The translations under genes and the position numbers were made by a program. DNA of 64,000 nt, from the NCBI GenBank assembly GCA_034770075.1, contig JAVJAP010000212.1, positions 208,480-272,479 on the forward strand, in the 5' to 3' direction. Of the stretch, positions 33,217-46,020 are shown piece by piece. Position 1 is the stretch's first letter; each line of letters begins with the position of its first letter. The notes under the pieces are model-generated. The model did not search any database. It had not been told where the DNA came from and saw only the letters and a list, made by a program, of their open reading frames with translations. The stretch comes from Aralia elata (lineage: Eukaryota; Streptophyta; Magnoliopsida; Apiales; Araliaceae).

Positions 33217-33507
33217 ATTAGGATTAGAGGTGCTAGTATGAAAATCTATGAAGATTAATAAGTTGTAAATCCCAGATTTATATAATAGGATAGAATAATG
33301 ATGTAATCTTGAAACTTTAGGATTTCAGGATAGATGATGTAAATAACTATGATGCTATTTTATTATGTTTTGAAGCAGTAAATGAATAAAATGTGAAAGC
33401 TTATCAGATGTGCTATGTGTTAACTGTTATTTATAAATGTTTAAGTTAAGACTTAAATGTTTAAGTAATTGAGTAATAATCTAATAGCGTAAATTTTTAA
33501 CAGTAAG
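33217..33507 (+). other. Tk-B spacer between extra ORF and gag
   Basis: AT-rich, non-coding. It ends TCTAATAGCGTAAATTTTT then AACAG, with CAG (33501-33503) four bases before the gag ATG. CTAAT is a plausible branch site. Confidence 0.5.
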
Positions 33508-36500
33508 ATGCCGCCAAGAAGAAGACAAACCCGTCAACAGACCCCTGAGGGATCTACCAATAACAACGAAGAAGTCAACACTAATCCAATGCAGCAGCTG
33601 GTAAATCTGCTAACGGGAGCATTTGCGAATCAACCCCAAGCGCATGCCACGACTTTTAAAGATTTCAAGACTGTTGGAGCCCCAGAATTTCAAGGGTCTA
33701 TGAATCCGATCGAGTCACAAACCTGGGTCATGGAGATGGAGAAAGTATTTGATGTTGCTAGGGTCAACGAGGACCAGAAGACTGCATTTGCAATATTTAT
33801 GCTCAAATCAGAAGCAAGCTACTGGTGGCAAGCTAATAAAACCCGAGGTGGGCAAGGGATAATACCGTGGGAGCAATTTAAGGAAATATTTTTCGAGACC
33901 TATTTTCCGGCAAGCGCGCAAAATCAAATGGAGGTGCAGTTTCTAAAGTTGAAGCAAGGTACCATGACAGTACCTGAGTATGCTGCAAAATTCAATGAGT
34001 TGACAAGGTTTGCGCCATATCAGGTCAACACGGATGAGCGAAAGGCTAGAAGGTTTGAGAAGGGACTGAAGCCCTGGCTGTATAGCTGAGTATCGATGTT
34101 TCAACTGAATTCATTTGCGGCAATGTTAGAAAAGGCGATTATCGCTAAAGGAGGGAGTGATGCTCTGTCTAGATACAATCAAGAGCAGAAGAAAAAGAAG
34201 AGTGATAATGATAATAAAGCAAGTGCTAGCCATGGGGGCAGCAATCAAAAGAGAAAGTGGAGTGATACTAACTCTGGTGCCAGTCAGCAGGGAAGTCAGA
34301 AAAAGAAGGTGGAGGCATGCAGTAACTGCGAAAAGAGCCATGGGGGTGTTTGGTTGAAGGGTAAGTGAGTATGCTTTAACTGCGGACAGGAGGGTCATAT
34401 CGCACCGAATTGCCCTAGTCCGAAGAAGGGCGCATGTTTTATTTGCGGGTCGAAGGATCACTTTGCTCGGGATTGCCCTAAGAAAGCTACAGGCGGAGTT
34501 AGTGCAGGAAAGGGGAACAGCAGTGGAGGCAATCTGACTATCACAGGACCGACGCAGCCCAATCGACCTACCGCTCGAACATTCAACATGACGGTGCAGG
34601 ATGCTGTGCAGTCAAAGGATGTGGTGTCAGGTATCATTCTGGTCAATAGTGTAAATGCTTTCGTATTATTTGATTCGGGTGCTACTTGTTCATTTATATC
34701 CGATGATTTTGCTAAGAAACTAGAGTTAACTCAGGAAGAGTTAGATTACCTTATGAATATAGAAATTGCGAATAGGGAAGTGATTCCTGTTAAGTTTGTC
34801 CACAAAAACTGTCAGGTAGACATTAAGGGTCATGTGATGACAGTAAACTTGATCCCAATTCGTCTTGGGGAGTTTGACGTCATTTTGGGAATGGATTGGT
34901 TGTTCAATCATGGGGCAGTTATTGATTATCAAAAGAAGTGTGTAAACCTTATGACTCCGTCAAAGGTAGTATTTTATGGTAGCAAGTCGCCTCGACAACT
35001 GACGATGATGCAGGCCAGAAAGATGTTGATACAAGGATGTGTAAGATATTTAGCCTACATAGTCGATACCCGAAAGGTGGGTGCAAAGCTGGAGGAGATA
35101 CCGGTAGTTAGGGATTTTGCGGACGTGTTTCCTGATGATTTGCTAGGATTACCGCCAGATAGGGAAATTGAGTTTGTAATTGATTTAGCACCGGGTACAG
35201 CCCCTATATCAAAAGCCCCATACTGAATGGCTCCGGTAGAAATGAAGGAGTTGATGGTGCAATTGCAAGAGCTGTTGGATAAAAAGTATATTCAACCGAG
35301 CGTTTCGCCGTGGGGAGTGCCGGTGTTATTTGTTAAGAAGAAGGACGGATCAATGCGTCTTTGCATTGATTATAGAGAGTTGAACAAGGTCACGATTAAA
35401 AACAAGTATCTGTCGCCAAGGATCGATGACCTGTTTGACCAATTGAAGGGAGCAAGATATTTTTCAAAGATAGATCTACGAAGTGGGTACCATCAGTTAA
35501 AGGTGAGAAAGGAAGACATACCAAAGACGGCATTTCAAACTAGATATGGTCACTATGAGTTTTTGGTTATGTCATTTGGTTTAACAAATGCACCTGCAGC
35601 GTTTATGGACTTAATGAATAGAGTATTCAAACCATTTCTGGATAAGTTTATAGTGGTATTCATAGATGACATTCTGGTCTACTCCAAAACTCAGGAAGAA
35701 CACGTGGAGCACTTGAGGGTGACACTGGAGGTGTTAAGGAAAGAGAAATTGTATGCAAAATTTTTAAAGTGCGAATTTTGGTTGGAGCGTGTTCAATTCC
35801 TTGGGCATGTTATCGATAAAGACGGGATTTCGGTGGATCCAACTAAAGTGGAAGCTGTGATGAACTGGGATCAGCCGAAGACACCCTCAGAGGTGAGAAG
35901 TTTCTTAGGTTTGGCAGGATATTACAGGCGTTTTATTCAAGATTTCTCCAGGATCGCCACTCCGTTGACAAACTTAACAAGAAAATCAGTGAAGTTCGTT
36001 TGGACGGAGAAGTGTGAAGAGAGCTTCCAAGAACTAAAGAAGAGACTAAGTTCGACACCTGTGTTGTCTTTGCCAGATGATACAGGAAATTTTGTGGTAT
36101 ATAGCGACGCATCGCATAAGGGACTTGGTTGTGTGCTTATGCATAATGGTAAGGTTATTGCATATGCATCGCGCCAACTAAAAGACTATGAAAAAGGGTA
36201 CCCACCCATGATTTGGAGTTAGCAGCCGTGGTGTTTGCTTTGAAAATCTGGAGGCACTATCTCTATGGGGAGAAGTGTGAAATATATACAGACCATAAAA
36301 GTCTGAAGTATATTTTCACACAGAAAGATTTGAATATGCGGCAGAGGAGATGGATAGAATTGATCAAAGACTATGATTGTGAAATTCTATACCATCTGGG
36401 GAAGGCTAATGTGGTTGCCGACGCTTTGAGTATAAAAGGTCGGGAGAAACTATTTTTGTTAACTGCTCAGGAGAAGCTTGTAGCGGAAATGGCTAAATTA

Positions 36501-37994
36501 GAGTTAGAGGTGAAGGGTTTGGCAGAGCCTAATGAAAAATTGTTCCAGATGGAAACCCAACCAACTTTTGTGGAAAAGGTGAAGGAAGCGCAACTTCAGG
36601 ATGAGGAATATGTTAAGATACGAAAAAGAGTGTTTGAGGGAGAAGAGCTTAAATATAAAATTGATACTGAAGGGTTGCTGCGATTTGAAGGCAGAATCTG
36701 GGTTCCGTCAGTGCTGGAGATCAGAGAGGAGATTTTGAACGAAGCTTATAGCTCACGATTTTCGATACACCCGGGAAGTACAAAGATGTACCAGGATCTT
36801 CGCTAACATTTCTGGTGGCCAAACATGAAAAGAGAAGTTGCTGAGTGTGTTGCGAAGTGCTTAACTTGTCAGAAAGTCAAAGTAGAGCATCAACGACCAA
36901 GTGGTTTGTTACAGCCCTTGGAGATACCAGAATGGAAGTGGGAGCATATCACAATGGACTTTATGGCAGGGCTTCCAACTACTCAGAAGGGTTATGACGC
37001 AATATGGGTTATAGTGGACAGATTGACAAAATCAGCGCATTTCTTGCCGATCAAAGTCAGATTCACCCTAGATCAACTGGCCAAATTATACGTCAAGGAA
37101 ATTATTTCGAGGCATGGTGTCCCAGTATCAATTGTGTCGGATAGAGATCCACGTTTCACATCAAAATTTTGGAGGAGTCTACAAGCGTGTTTGGGGACGC
37201 GGTTGAGAATGGGTACAGCCTACCATCCTCAAACCGATGGCCAGAGCGAAAGAACAATTCAAACGTTGGAGGATATGATGAGAGCGTGTGTTATGGATTT
37301 TAAAGGTAACTGGGATGATCATTTACCTCTGGTCGAATTTGCCTATAACAATAGTCATCACGCGAGTATTGGAATGCTGCCATATGAAGCCTTGTATGGA
37401 AGGAAGTGCAGAACTCCGTTATGTTGGGATGAGGTTGGTGAACGTCGACTTTTGGGACCCGAGCTAGTACAGTAAACCGCTGAAATTGTCAAGGTGATAA
37501 GAGCCATATTGTTAGCTGCTCAAGACAGGCAGAAGAAATATGCGGATCAACATCGTTAAAATCGTGAATTTGAAGTTTGGAGTTTTGTGTCTCTTAAAGT
37601 ATCTCCTTGGAAAGGAAAAATCAGGTTTGGTAAAAAAGGTAAACTCAGTCCACGATTTATTGGACCCTTCGAGGTGCTGAAACGAGTAGGTGAGGTAGCT
37701 TATGAGGTAGCTTTACCTCCCGAGTTAAACCACCTTCACAATGTCTTTCACATATCGGTGCTACGACCGTATAAGCCTGATTATAAACATGTAATCGAAT
37801 ATGAACCAATACAGTTTGAGAAAGATTTATCCTATGAAGAGGTACCTATACAGATAATAGACAGGAAAGAGCAGGTTCTCAGAAATAAAGTGATATCTTC
37901 TGTTAAGGTAATCTGGAGGAACCACAGTGCTGAAGAAGCTACGTGGGAACTCGAAGAGAAAATGATGCAGAGTTATCCTCAATTGTTTGTTTAA
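33508..37994 (+). pseudogene. gag-pol: Tk-B gag-pol polyprotein, disrupted
   Basis: Same domain order as Tk-A: Gag (MPPRR start; KFNELTRF), zinc knuckles at 34318-34485 (the first has lost its last cysteine), protease DSGAT near 34671, RT with RLCIDYRELNK and FIDD at 35659-35670, RNase H with an undeleted YSDASHKGLGCVL, integrase (HHCC, VDRLTKSAHF, SDRDPRF, GQSERTIQ) and a C-terminal chromodomain (VIWRNHSAEEATWE). Stops occur at 34087, 34366, 35224, 36804, 37473 and 37557. Compared with Tk-A, most are CGA or CAA turned to TGA or TAA. A one-base loss near 36203 shifts the frame before the end of RNase H. It still makes the most complete chromovirus pol in the window. Not functional as it stands. 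Confidence 0.93.
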
Positions 37995-38107
37995 TTTTTG
38001 TACCGCGATTCTGGGGACAGAATCTTTGTAAGGAGGGGAGAAAAATGTAACAGACGAATTAATTGCGTTGTGATTCTGGGGACAGAATCCTTTTAAGGAG
38101 GGAAGGA
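37995..38107 (+). repeat. Doubled PPT region of Tk-B
   Basis: Two copies of GATTCTGGGGACAGAATC followed by a purine tract: copy 1 at 38007 with the tract at 38029-38045 and then TGTAACAGACG at 38046, a false LTR start; copy 2 at 38072 with the tract at 38094-38107 and then the real LTR. The duplication covers about 65 bp. Confidence 0.78.
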
Positions 38108-39047
38108 TGTAACGAATGCGATTTTTGTGATTAAATAAAAATATTTATTGAGATATATAAATATTTTTGTTAATTTATTTATTGAGTGAAATAAATAATT
38201 TATAAAGTTATGGTGAAAGAATTTATGTTAAATGCTATTTAAATGTGATTTGATGTGATTATTCTAATTTAATTTAATAATTAAATTAGATGATTAAATG
38301 ATTTATTTGAATAAAGGATTTATTTGAATAAGATAATTTATTTGGTGTTATTGTTATTGGTTAAATGGAATTATTAATTAAATTAGTAAGGTTTAATTGA
38401 ATTTATTTAATAATAAGTTTAATTAAATTAAAAGTGTGACAATTAAAACTATATAGTAAAATGGATTATTAAAATAAATGGAGAAAGGGTTTTATTTAGT
38501 TAAACTAAACAAGGCCTTGTGACCCTTGGTTGGTAAAAATGGATTATTTGGTATTTGGGTTTGCCAAACAAGGCCTAACCCTTTGTTTTTCTTTAACTAA
38601 CAAATTGCAGGCTAAGCTACGTTAAAGTTAGTAATCAGTTTATTTTTTAAAAGAAAGAAAAACACAAAGTTTAACAAAGAGAAAAGAGAAGAAAGAAAAT
38701 ACAGAGAAGAAGAGAAAAATTGAGAGTTTTGTGAATTGAGAAGGAGAAGGAAGAGAATTGCTAAGCTAGGAAATCATCTTGTTTAGCTCAAAGGTATAAT
38801 CCTTTTTAAAAGTCCTTCACTATATTCTTATTACTTTACTTCTCTGTGTATGATTTCTATTTTACTGTATGTGAATTCATATGCTAAATACATGAATTAC
38901 TTGGTTATGGTTGATAGTAAACATGTATTAGATGATTATATGATGGCTATAGATTAATTTGAATATGTTAACCCATGAAATCATGTTTTAGAATGGAGTT
39001 TTTGGTTTTACAGAGCTTTATTTCATGTATGGCTTATGTGTATGAAA
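38108..39047 (+). repeat. Tk-B 3' LTR, first 940 bp only
   Basis: Collinear with 28127-29057 apart from a small tandem duplication of ATTTATTTGAATAA (38301-38331). It stops after TATGTGTATGAAA and joins Tk-C LTR sequence. The remaining 1.8 kb of the LTR is absent. Confidence 0.9.
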
Positions 39048-41954
39048 AATAAATAAAAATAGAAAAGGGAAGAGAGAGAGAGAGCCGTGGGTTTGAGAAA
39101 ACTAGAGAGAAAGAAATAAAGAGAGAGAAAAATAAATCAAAATAGAAAAGGGAAGAGAGAGAGCCGTGGGTTTGAGAGGAAAAAGAGGAGGGGGAGAGCT
39201 CATGCTACCAAGCCCATTAACCACCTTGGAAGAAGAAGAATAGTACATAGGAGAAGGTATAAAATTTCTAAAAACCTTAAAAACTCTAATCTTGCTTTTC
39301 TTTTAATTTTTATGGTAGAAAAGTTATCATCAAGATGTTTATGTTTAGAATCATGCTAAATATATTTATGTATGATGTTTTGTGTTTGATTGTGCTCAAC
39401 TTGGGTATTGATGTGCTTGGATGGTAAAGAAATGAAAAGAAAACTAGTTCGTTTTAAAAAGGGGTTAGAAAACCCTAGTTTTCTTTCACTTTATATAGTT
39501 ACCATTTGAAATCTATTCACTCTTTTTATGATCCGTCAAAGGGGTGTGCTAGATATATAAGTTAAGTATTAAACCCAAGAGGTAGAACTCAAAAATAATG
39601 AGTATAAAATTCGTAGGGACTATTTTGGTAAAAACAGTCCAGGTTGTTCAAAAAGGGGAAAGAGACTGCTACAGGTAAGTCCCATTCGGGAGTATTTTCG
39701 TCCATTTATTATACTATAAAAATTCTAGAAACATTTGGAATGATAATATGGGAAGTTATGTGAGTCTTGTAAAAATTTGAGAATTTTTGGCTTTGTAGAA
39801 TGAAAGTTATGGATTTTATGGTGTAGGACCTCAAATTTAGAAACGGGACAAAACCCGCTGACCTATAGCGTACGTGCACTGTTTTAACCCATTAGCAAAT
39901 GCAATAAATTCAGTTCTTTTTTGCCACTGAAACTATAGGAAGTTATGTAACTCGTGTCCAAAAATCGTCGCATTCCGACCTGTAATGATGAATCTACGGC
40001 TAAAATAAAAACATAGAGTTTTTCGACGAAAACGGCTAAAATTGGAGTTCTATAAATTCGATGACCACGAAATTTTAACTGGGAGTACTTGTTAATATGT
40101 ATAAGATCCTATCAAAAATTTGGAGTCATCGGAGTTGTGCAAAATAGTGATCATTTTTCTTAGTTTCGAAAGTTAAAACGGACGTTTGAAAAATGTTCAA
40201 GGAAATTAAAAAAATTCATCAGGAAAGTATTTTTGAGTATGGAATATATGTACATATGTGTGGAAAGACTTGAAGAAAATAAAAATCGATTATTAAAAGA
40301 GGTTAAGTCATTTTAAGAATGCAGCTTCCAATCCAGTTTGTTGTATGCATATTTGGTTTAATGTTTTAGCATTCGATTTGCTGCATTAACATTCGATTTG
40401 TTGTAGTATTATTTGGTTTGATGAATTAGAAATTCGATATGTTAAAAAGGGATTACAGTTTGAATCGAGCTTGTTGGATTGTGGTATTCAGCTTGCTGAA
40501 TTATTGAATCTGGCTTGCTGAATTGGTGGATATGGTTTGCTGAATTAATGAATCCGGTTTGCTGAATTAGTGAATCCAGCTTGCTGGATTGCAGGATAGT
40601 TTGAATCCAGGTTATTGGATTAGATGTTAGTTTGAATCAAGGTTACTGGATTGGATGTTAGTTTGTATCCAGGTTGCTGGATTGGTATGTTTGGATAATC
40701 CAACTTGCTGGATTAGGTATTCAGGCTTAATGGATTATAAAGAAGAACTTATAAAATGAAAGACTTAGTGTTAAGTCATAAGGTTTATAATAAAGTAGTA
40801 GTACAGTCGTGTTCTTTAATAGTTGATGTATAGTAGCTGGGCTAAACGATTTCTTCAGGGAGCGGAGGTATATACGAACTAGCAACTGATCTAACTCACT
40901 GTGAAAACAGTGTAGACGAGACGAAAACTAGTTTGTTGATTGTTTGTGGAAAATCACTCGGCATACTATATTGAACACTGACTCGATGTGTGCTAGTTAT
41001 AGAATTATGAATACGTATGGTGCTAAGGTGTTATCTAATATTTGATTATGTGGTTAAATGGTAGATAATGTACTTATAAAAAAGTGATATATGTGATGCT
41101 AATTGAAAGATCAATCTTATAACTGTTAGGTCTTTCATAAGAGATTAAGTTAGGTTGCGTAGCAGTAATCGATGGTACATGCAAGTTTCCTATCATTGTG
41201 CAAGTATCTTAACTTTATTTTCATATTGAAATGCAAGTTTCCTTAACCTAACTCAAGTTTATATTGAGCAAGTTCTTAACCCTAAAATTCTTACGTTATT
41301 GCAAGTTCTTTTTAACTCAAACTTGAGTTGCTATGTGTCAAGCATGCTAATGGTTTAATTCTTTATAATTATTCCACCTTCTTAAATTATTGATTCATAC
41401 ATAGTACATGTTGCATATGTCCATCAGGCATGAAAGGCTGATCACCTTCATTACCATAAGCTTCAATTAAATTGGTTCATGGTCATTATTGACACCATGT
41501 ATTATTGAATTCAATCATTCAATCATTGAAGTTTTGATTCATGCTCTTTCACATTTATTATATTGTTGAAAATTCTAAAGCTTATTTTTTCTTTCAATCA
41601 TGATATATCTTTATTGTATTTAAACTTGCTGAGCAAAATAGTTGCTCACCCTTGCTATATCATGATAACAAATTTCAGATTTAAGGCGAATGTTCGAGGA
41701 AAGACAGTACAAAAGCAAAGGACAAGATTAGATGGTTATGTACGTTAACTATTTAGTTATCTGATATAAATGATATTGTAAACCTTTTAAGTTACTGAAG
41801 GTATGTATTAAATTAAGGTTATAAACCTTGGGATATGTTATAAATTTAATTGTATAAACAATTTATGTTTATATCTTCCGTAGTAGTTGTAAATATGATG
41901 TATCGTGACGCACCATGTCCGAGGTTTAAGGGACCCAGATTTGGGGGCGTTACA
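39047..41954 (+). repeat. Tk-C family LTR, 5'-truncated
   Basis: From about 39230 it aligns with the Tk-C 5' LTR (44740 on), for example AATCTTGCTTTTCTTTTAA and GTTATCATCAAG. It ends GGGGGCGTTACA, a proper LTR end, with copia coding sequence following instead of a PBS, so it is a solo LTR or 3' LTR end. The first 1 kb of the LTR is missing. An 83 bp A/G-rich tandem duplication with GAGCCGTGGGTTTGAG (39045 and 39128) lies at the broken edge. Confidence 0.85.
40320..40740 (+). repeat. Hairpin minisatellite, AATCC-AGGTTGCT-GGATT type
   Basis: At least ten diverged copies of AATCCRGNTTGCTGGATT, each with complementary arms AATCC/GGATT around an eight-base loop, spaced about 25-45 bp. Earlier copies grade into CATTCGATTTGCTGCATT forms. 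Confidence 0.8.
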
Positions 41955-42073
41955 GACTGTCAAGAACAACATTGCATATCCATTTACTGAAGCTTTATCC
42001 AACAGCAGAATGATCGTCACTTAGAGAAAAAGGGTATTAGATACCATGACGATTGACTTTAGTGCAAGTGAGA
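41955..42073 (+). pseudogene. Ty1/copia pol, C-terminal end
   Basis: From 41956 the frame reads TVKNNIAYPFTEALSN, the copia RNase H tail usually seen as NIADPFTKALS. After a small shift, GIRYHDD follows, ending at a stop near 42058. This is the conserved end of plant copia pol. Start and middle are absent because the Tk-C LTR lies to the left. The purine-poor remnant GTGCAAGTGAGA (42062-42073) is a decayed PPT. Confidence 0.75.
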
Positions 42074-43672
42074 TATTGAAAGTAGTATGCACACAAGCCA
42101 ATGATATTTGATATGATTTAGCACATACTTTGTAATCTTATTCGTTTATTAATAAAAGAATTTATTAAAGGCATTTTCATTATCTACATAATGATGTTAT
42201 ATTCACTGTGATAAATCCATAGTTTTGAATAATGCTTTTAGAATCATGATGATGATCATGCTAATGAGATCTAAATTCTAAATAGCTTAAAACTAAAATC
42301 GTTCCTAATCGTTGGATTATTAAAAGGGGATTAGTGATTCTGGATAGATTAGTATATATACTTTGCTTGCTCTTAAAAAGAGAATAATTGATCTCATAAT
42401 CATTTGTGTGGAGACACTAAAACAAGTATGTAGGTGCTTATTGGAGAATAAGTTCACTGAACGTAGCTCGCTAAAGGAATACCTAATGGAGTTTTACTTG
42501 TATGTCAATAGGAATTCCTTAAGTGATAGTAGTACAAGTGATCCTTAAATTTGAGATCATTATAGTATCTTGTGTATGATGAGTTATACTTTGACATGTC
42601 CCTTAAGACTTTAGGGTATATATCAAAGGATATGATTGAGTATAATAATTTGTACATAGAGATAGGTAAATGGTTAACAAAAAATCTACCACTTCTAGTA
42701 AAAGGAGAGAATGTCCTATATGATTCGATAAATGACAATTTAGAAGTCTTGGCTAAAGCAGAATGAAATTAGAAAGATGTTTCTAATTTGCATTATTTAG
42801 AGTTGTGAATTTGAGAATCGAAATACATATAATCAAATAAAATAAGACTTGACAGTAATTCCATGTCTTATATTTGATTGAGACATTGTATGGTAGAAGG
42901 ACTGAATTATACGATAACTATTCACTGAAAGGTTCTTTTATGATTAATGTTGAAATCTATATTATATGGAAAGTCGTTGATTGCTAAAGGGGTTTAACCT
43001 TATTGTAGAATAAATATTATTTATTTAAATAAATTAAATACTTTAATTTATTTATCTAAATAAGATTCGAATTGTTCTAATTGATTTATTCACAACCGGT
43101 TTAATATCGACAATCTAAAGGGTCACACCGTAAAAGAAAAATATTTGTTTAAGAAGTAAATGACATAATCGTAATACTATGTTATGTATAATTAATTTAA
43201 TCTATGTTGATAGAATAAATTAAATAGCTTAATATTTATTATTTAATATTTTGAAAATATTAAATATAAATTATTAGGAGGAGTCTTATTAATATTATTA
43301 CTATTATTATTATTTAATTCCTAAAAAGGTTTGAGAATTAATTAATAAAAATACTCTCATAACTTTTTAATTGGATTAAGAGACTAATTAATTAAAAGAG
43401 TTTAATTAATTAAATAAAACCCTATTCCTAAATAGTTTAGGAGGATTGCCTACATCTATAAATAAGAAAAGTCTTATTATGAAAAAGTGTTAGACAGTTA
43501 GACACACTTCCAATAGTTGAGAGAGTACTTACAATTTCTATAGAGATAGAAACTAGGGTTTTGCCAACACCCATCTTCTTGAATATATATTATTTCTTTG
43601 TGGATCGCCTCTAGAGGCCAAACATTTGGGTGACTAACGTTCATCAAAAGAAAGAATCTAATCGGTGAATTT
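42074..43672 (+). repeat. Putative copia 3' LTR
   Basis: Begins TATTGAAAGTAG just after the decayed PPT (expected TG start changed to TA). It includes TATAAATAA at 43457-43465 and a CT/AG-rich leader after it. The right edge is uncertain because Tk-C enters at 43673. Short frames inside (for example 42363-42548) show no family features and I do not call them genes. Confidence 0.45.
43457..43465 (+). promoter_or_regulatory. TATA box in putative copia LTR
   Basis: TATAAATAA, followed by a leader that contains CTAGGGTTTTGCC. Supports the LTR reading. Confidence 0.45.
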
Positions 43673-46020
43673 TGTAATAGCCAGAACTTTAAGTCACATT
43701 GTAAATGAATATATTAATTAAATATTAATTATATTGAAAATTTTGTGACATATACAGAATGAATATATGATTAATGATCTATGTGACTAATTGTTAGTTA
43801 AAGGAGGTCCCACTAATAGTTATTCAATTTAGTGGACTAATCTAAGAATTTAAATGTCAAGTAATTTATAAGATAATAAGTTAATTAAATATTCAATTCA
43901 ATTGAATAAAGTAAGTAAATGAAATTGTAAATTAATTAATATGAGTATTAACTAATGAGGATTATGTGAAATATGACTAATTAATTTTAATAGTCCATTT
44001 AGTAAGAAAACACTAGTGGACTAGCCTAATTAATTGATTAACCAAGCCCACTCAATTAAGTGAACATGAACTTGGATAAATAATGTGTGGACTAATTAAA
44101 TTAGCCCAACATCTTATTAAACTAGCAACCAAGCTTGGATTAATAATCTTGGCAAACTAGTGGCCCAAACTAATTAATAGTGAGCCTAAGTGATTTAAAA
44201 CCAAACCCAATTGTTAGCCCACTTAGGAAATATTTTTAGCAACTTGTTTAATCCATTAAAGCAATTAAAGAAAAAGAAAAAATGGGACCAAAACCCATGG
44301 GGGCTGCCGAATATAGAGGAGGAGAAAGGCCACTTGACTTCAAAATTTGGCTATAAATTAATTAGTAGCTTGTATTGGTTTTTGTGTGTACTTGGAAATG
44401 ATAGCCTAGACACCTAAGTTGTCACATTAGCCATCCTATAAACAAGTCTACTAAGACTAGCTTCATAATGCTAAGATATATAGATATAGTTAGTGTATCT
44501 ATATACAAGAGCTAGCATACTTACAAGCTCTATTTCATTATAATCATATATTACTTCCATTTTACAAGTTAGAGAGAGAAAGTAAAGAGAAAGTATACTT
44601 TGAGAGAGAGAGTTCTTGTGGAAGAAAAGAGGAAGGAGGAGAGTACCACGACAACTTGTGGGGGAGTTGTGGATGACAAATAAATTCATCTCCTACTTTG
44701 GAAAGCAAAAGAAGGTAGCCGCCAAGCTAAGAAAAAGGTATAAAAACTCTAGAAAACTCTAATCTTGCTTTTTTTTAATTTTTATGGTAGAAAAGTTATC
44801 ATCAAGGTTTTTGTGTTTAGAATCATGCTAAATATGTTTATGTATGATGATATATTGTTTCGGTATGAAATGGTATGGGTTTGTGTAAAAAAATTAAGCT
44901 AGAAGCTTGAAAACCTTTTGCCGACGAACATACCGTAGCTTGTTCGAATAAATTGTGTATTTTGAAATCTATACATGATCTTGTTGGTTTTCTTTTGTTT
45001 GACTTTTAAGGGGTAAGTTAGAAAGAGAACCTAGTTGGAATCATTTAAAAAGAAGTTAAAATGAGATAGTTATGTAATTTTTACCAAAGCATGCTAACTG
45101 TTGGTACACTGTCAGAACAGTCCACTTCTGGGCAAATTTTAGTTATTAAAACGTGTCCAAATTTGGTGTTTGATCATGGAAAATTATAGTTCGGAAAGAT
45201 ACGAATCCAACGGTACTGACTAGACCCTAATCTGAGTTGTAGATTTCATTTTATTCGCGTTTCTGTGAAGGACCCTATGGTTGGAATAGAGATGGCAACA
45301 TGCGTGGCTGTTTTTAGTGAACCGGTCCGGTTCACGAGGGACCTCTGGTGATGGTTCAGGCCTTTTTCAGCCGGTTTCGGTGACGAGTCCCGACCCAAAA
45401 GTTTTCTATAATGTGAAAAAAAATATTATAATATTTAATTTGGTATTTATTGGTGTAATTAAGTAATTATTAGAGTGACTAATGGTTTAATTCCTTTCTA
45501 AATCATTTGAGATTACAAACTAACAAATTTTTATGTTACTAATTAATAATTACACTAATTAAATATTGTTTAAGTGTAATTAACTATTTAATTAACATTG
45601 GGTAATAATTAAATAGAGTTAGTATTACTAACTAACTATTTGTTATTTAGTAAAGACTAAATAATAAATAAGGATAAAAGATTAATCATATTACATGAGA
45701 GTTCAAAAGAGGAATTAAGATATTGAGTTAGACATTCAATAGCCTATTTTGAATAGTACGATAAATTAAATAGTGTAAATCCAAGTTGCTGGATTAGAAA
45801 ACAATTTGATGAATTGAAGAGTATGAATCCAGGTTGTTGGATTAAAGATCAGTATGAATCCAGGTTGCTGGATTGTAATCCGGTTTGAATCTAGTATGCT
45901 GGATTGTAATCAAAGTTGGAATCCAGTTTGCTAGATTGGAATCCGGGTTGCTGGATGGCTATCTAGTTTGCTGGATTGGGTATTTAACCTACTGAATCAT
46001 AAAGAAAGACTTATATAAAG
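43673..46020 (+). repeat. Tk-C 5' LTR, left part
   Basis: Starts TGTAATAGCCAG. It carries a 9+9 bp palindrome GTGAACCGGTCCGGTTCAC at 45318-45336. Rn-1 interrupts it after TATAAAG. Confidence 0.88.
45780..45995 (+). repeat. Hairpin minisatellite in Tk-C 5' LTR
   Basis: About eight copies of AATCCAGGTTGCTGGATT, same family as 40320-40740. The motif is seen inverted at 54598-54690 in the internal region of the same element. Confidence 0.8.

Larger units (their letters stand above)
28127..39047 (+). mobile_element. Tk-B: Tekay-like Ty3/gypsy element, 3' truncated
   Basis: Starts TGTAACGAATGCG inside the Tk-A 3' LTR. Order: 5' LTR, perfect iMet PBS, extra coiled-coil ORF (split by an At-2 solo LTR), gag-pol with chromodomain, doubled PPT, and a 3' LTR that breaks off after about 940 bp at a junction with a Tk-C LTR. 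The right end and target duplication are lost. Confidence 0.9.

Noticed and set aside
34126..34461. Minus-strand 111-codon frame
   Set aside because: Antisense shadow of the Tk-B zinc-knuckle region.
42363..42766. Two 60-codon frames near the copia end
   Set aside because: AT-rich, no family features, inside a putative LTR.
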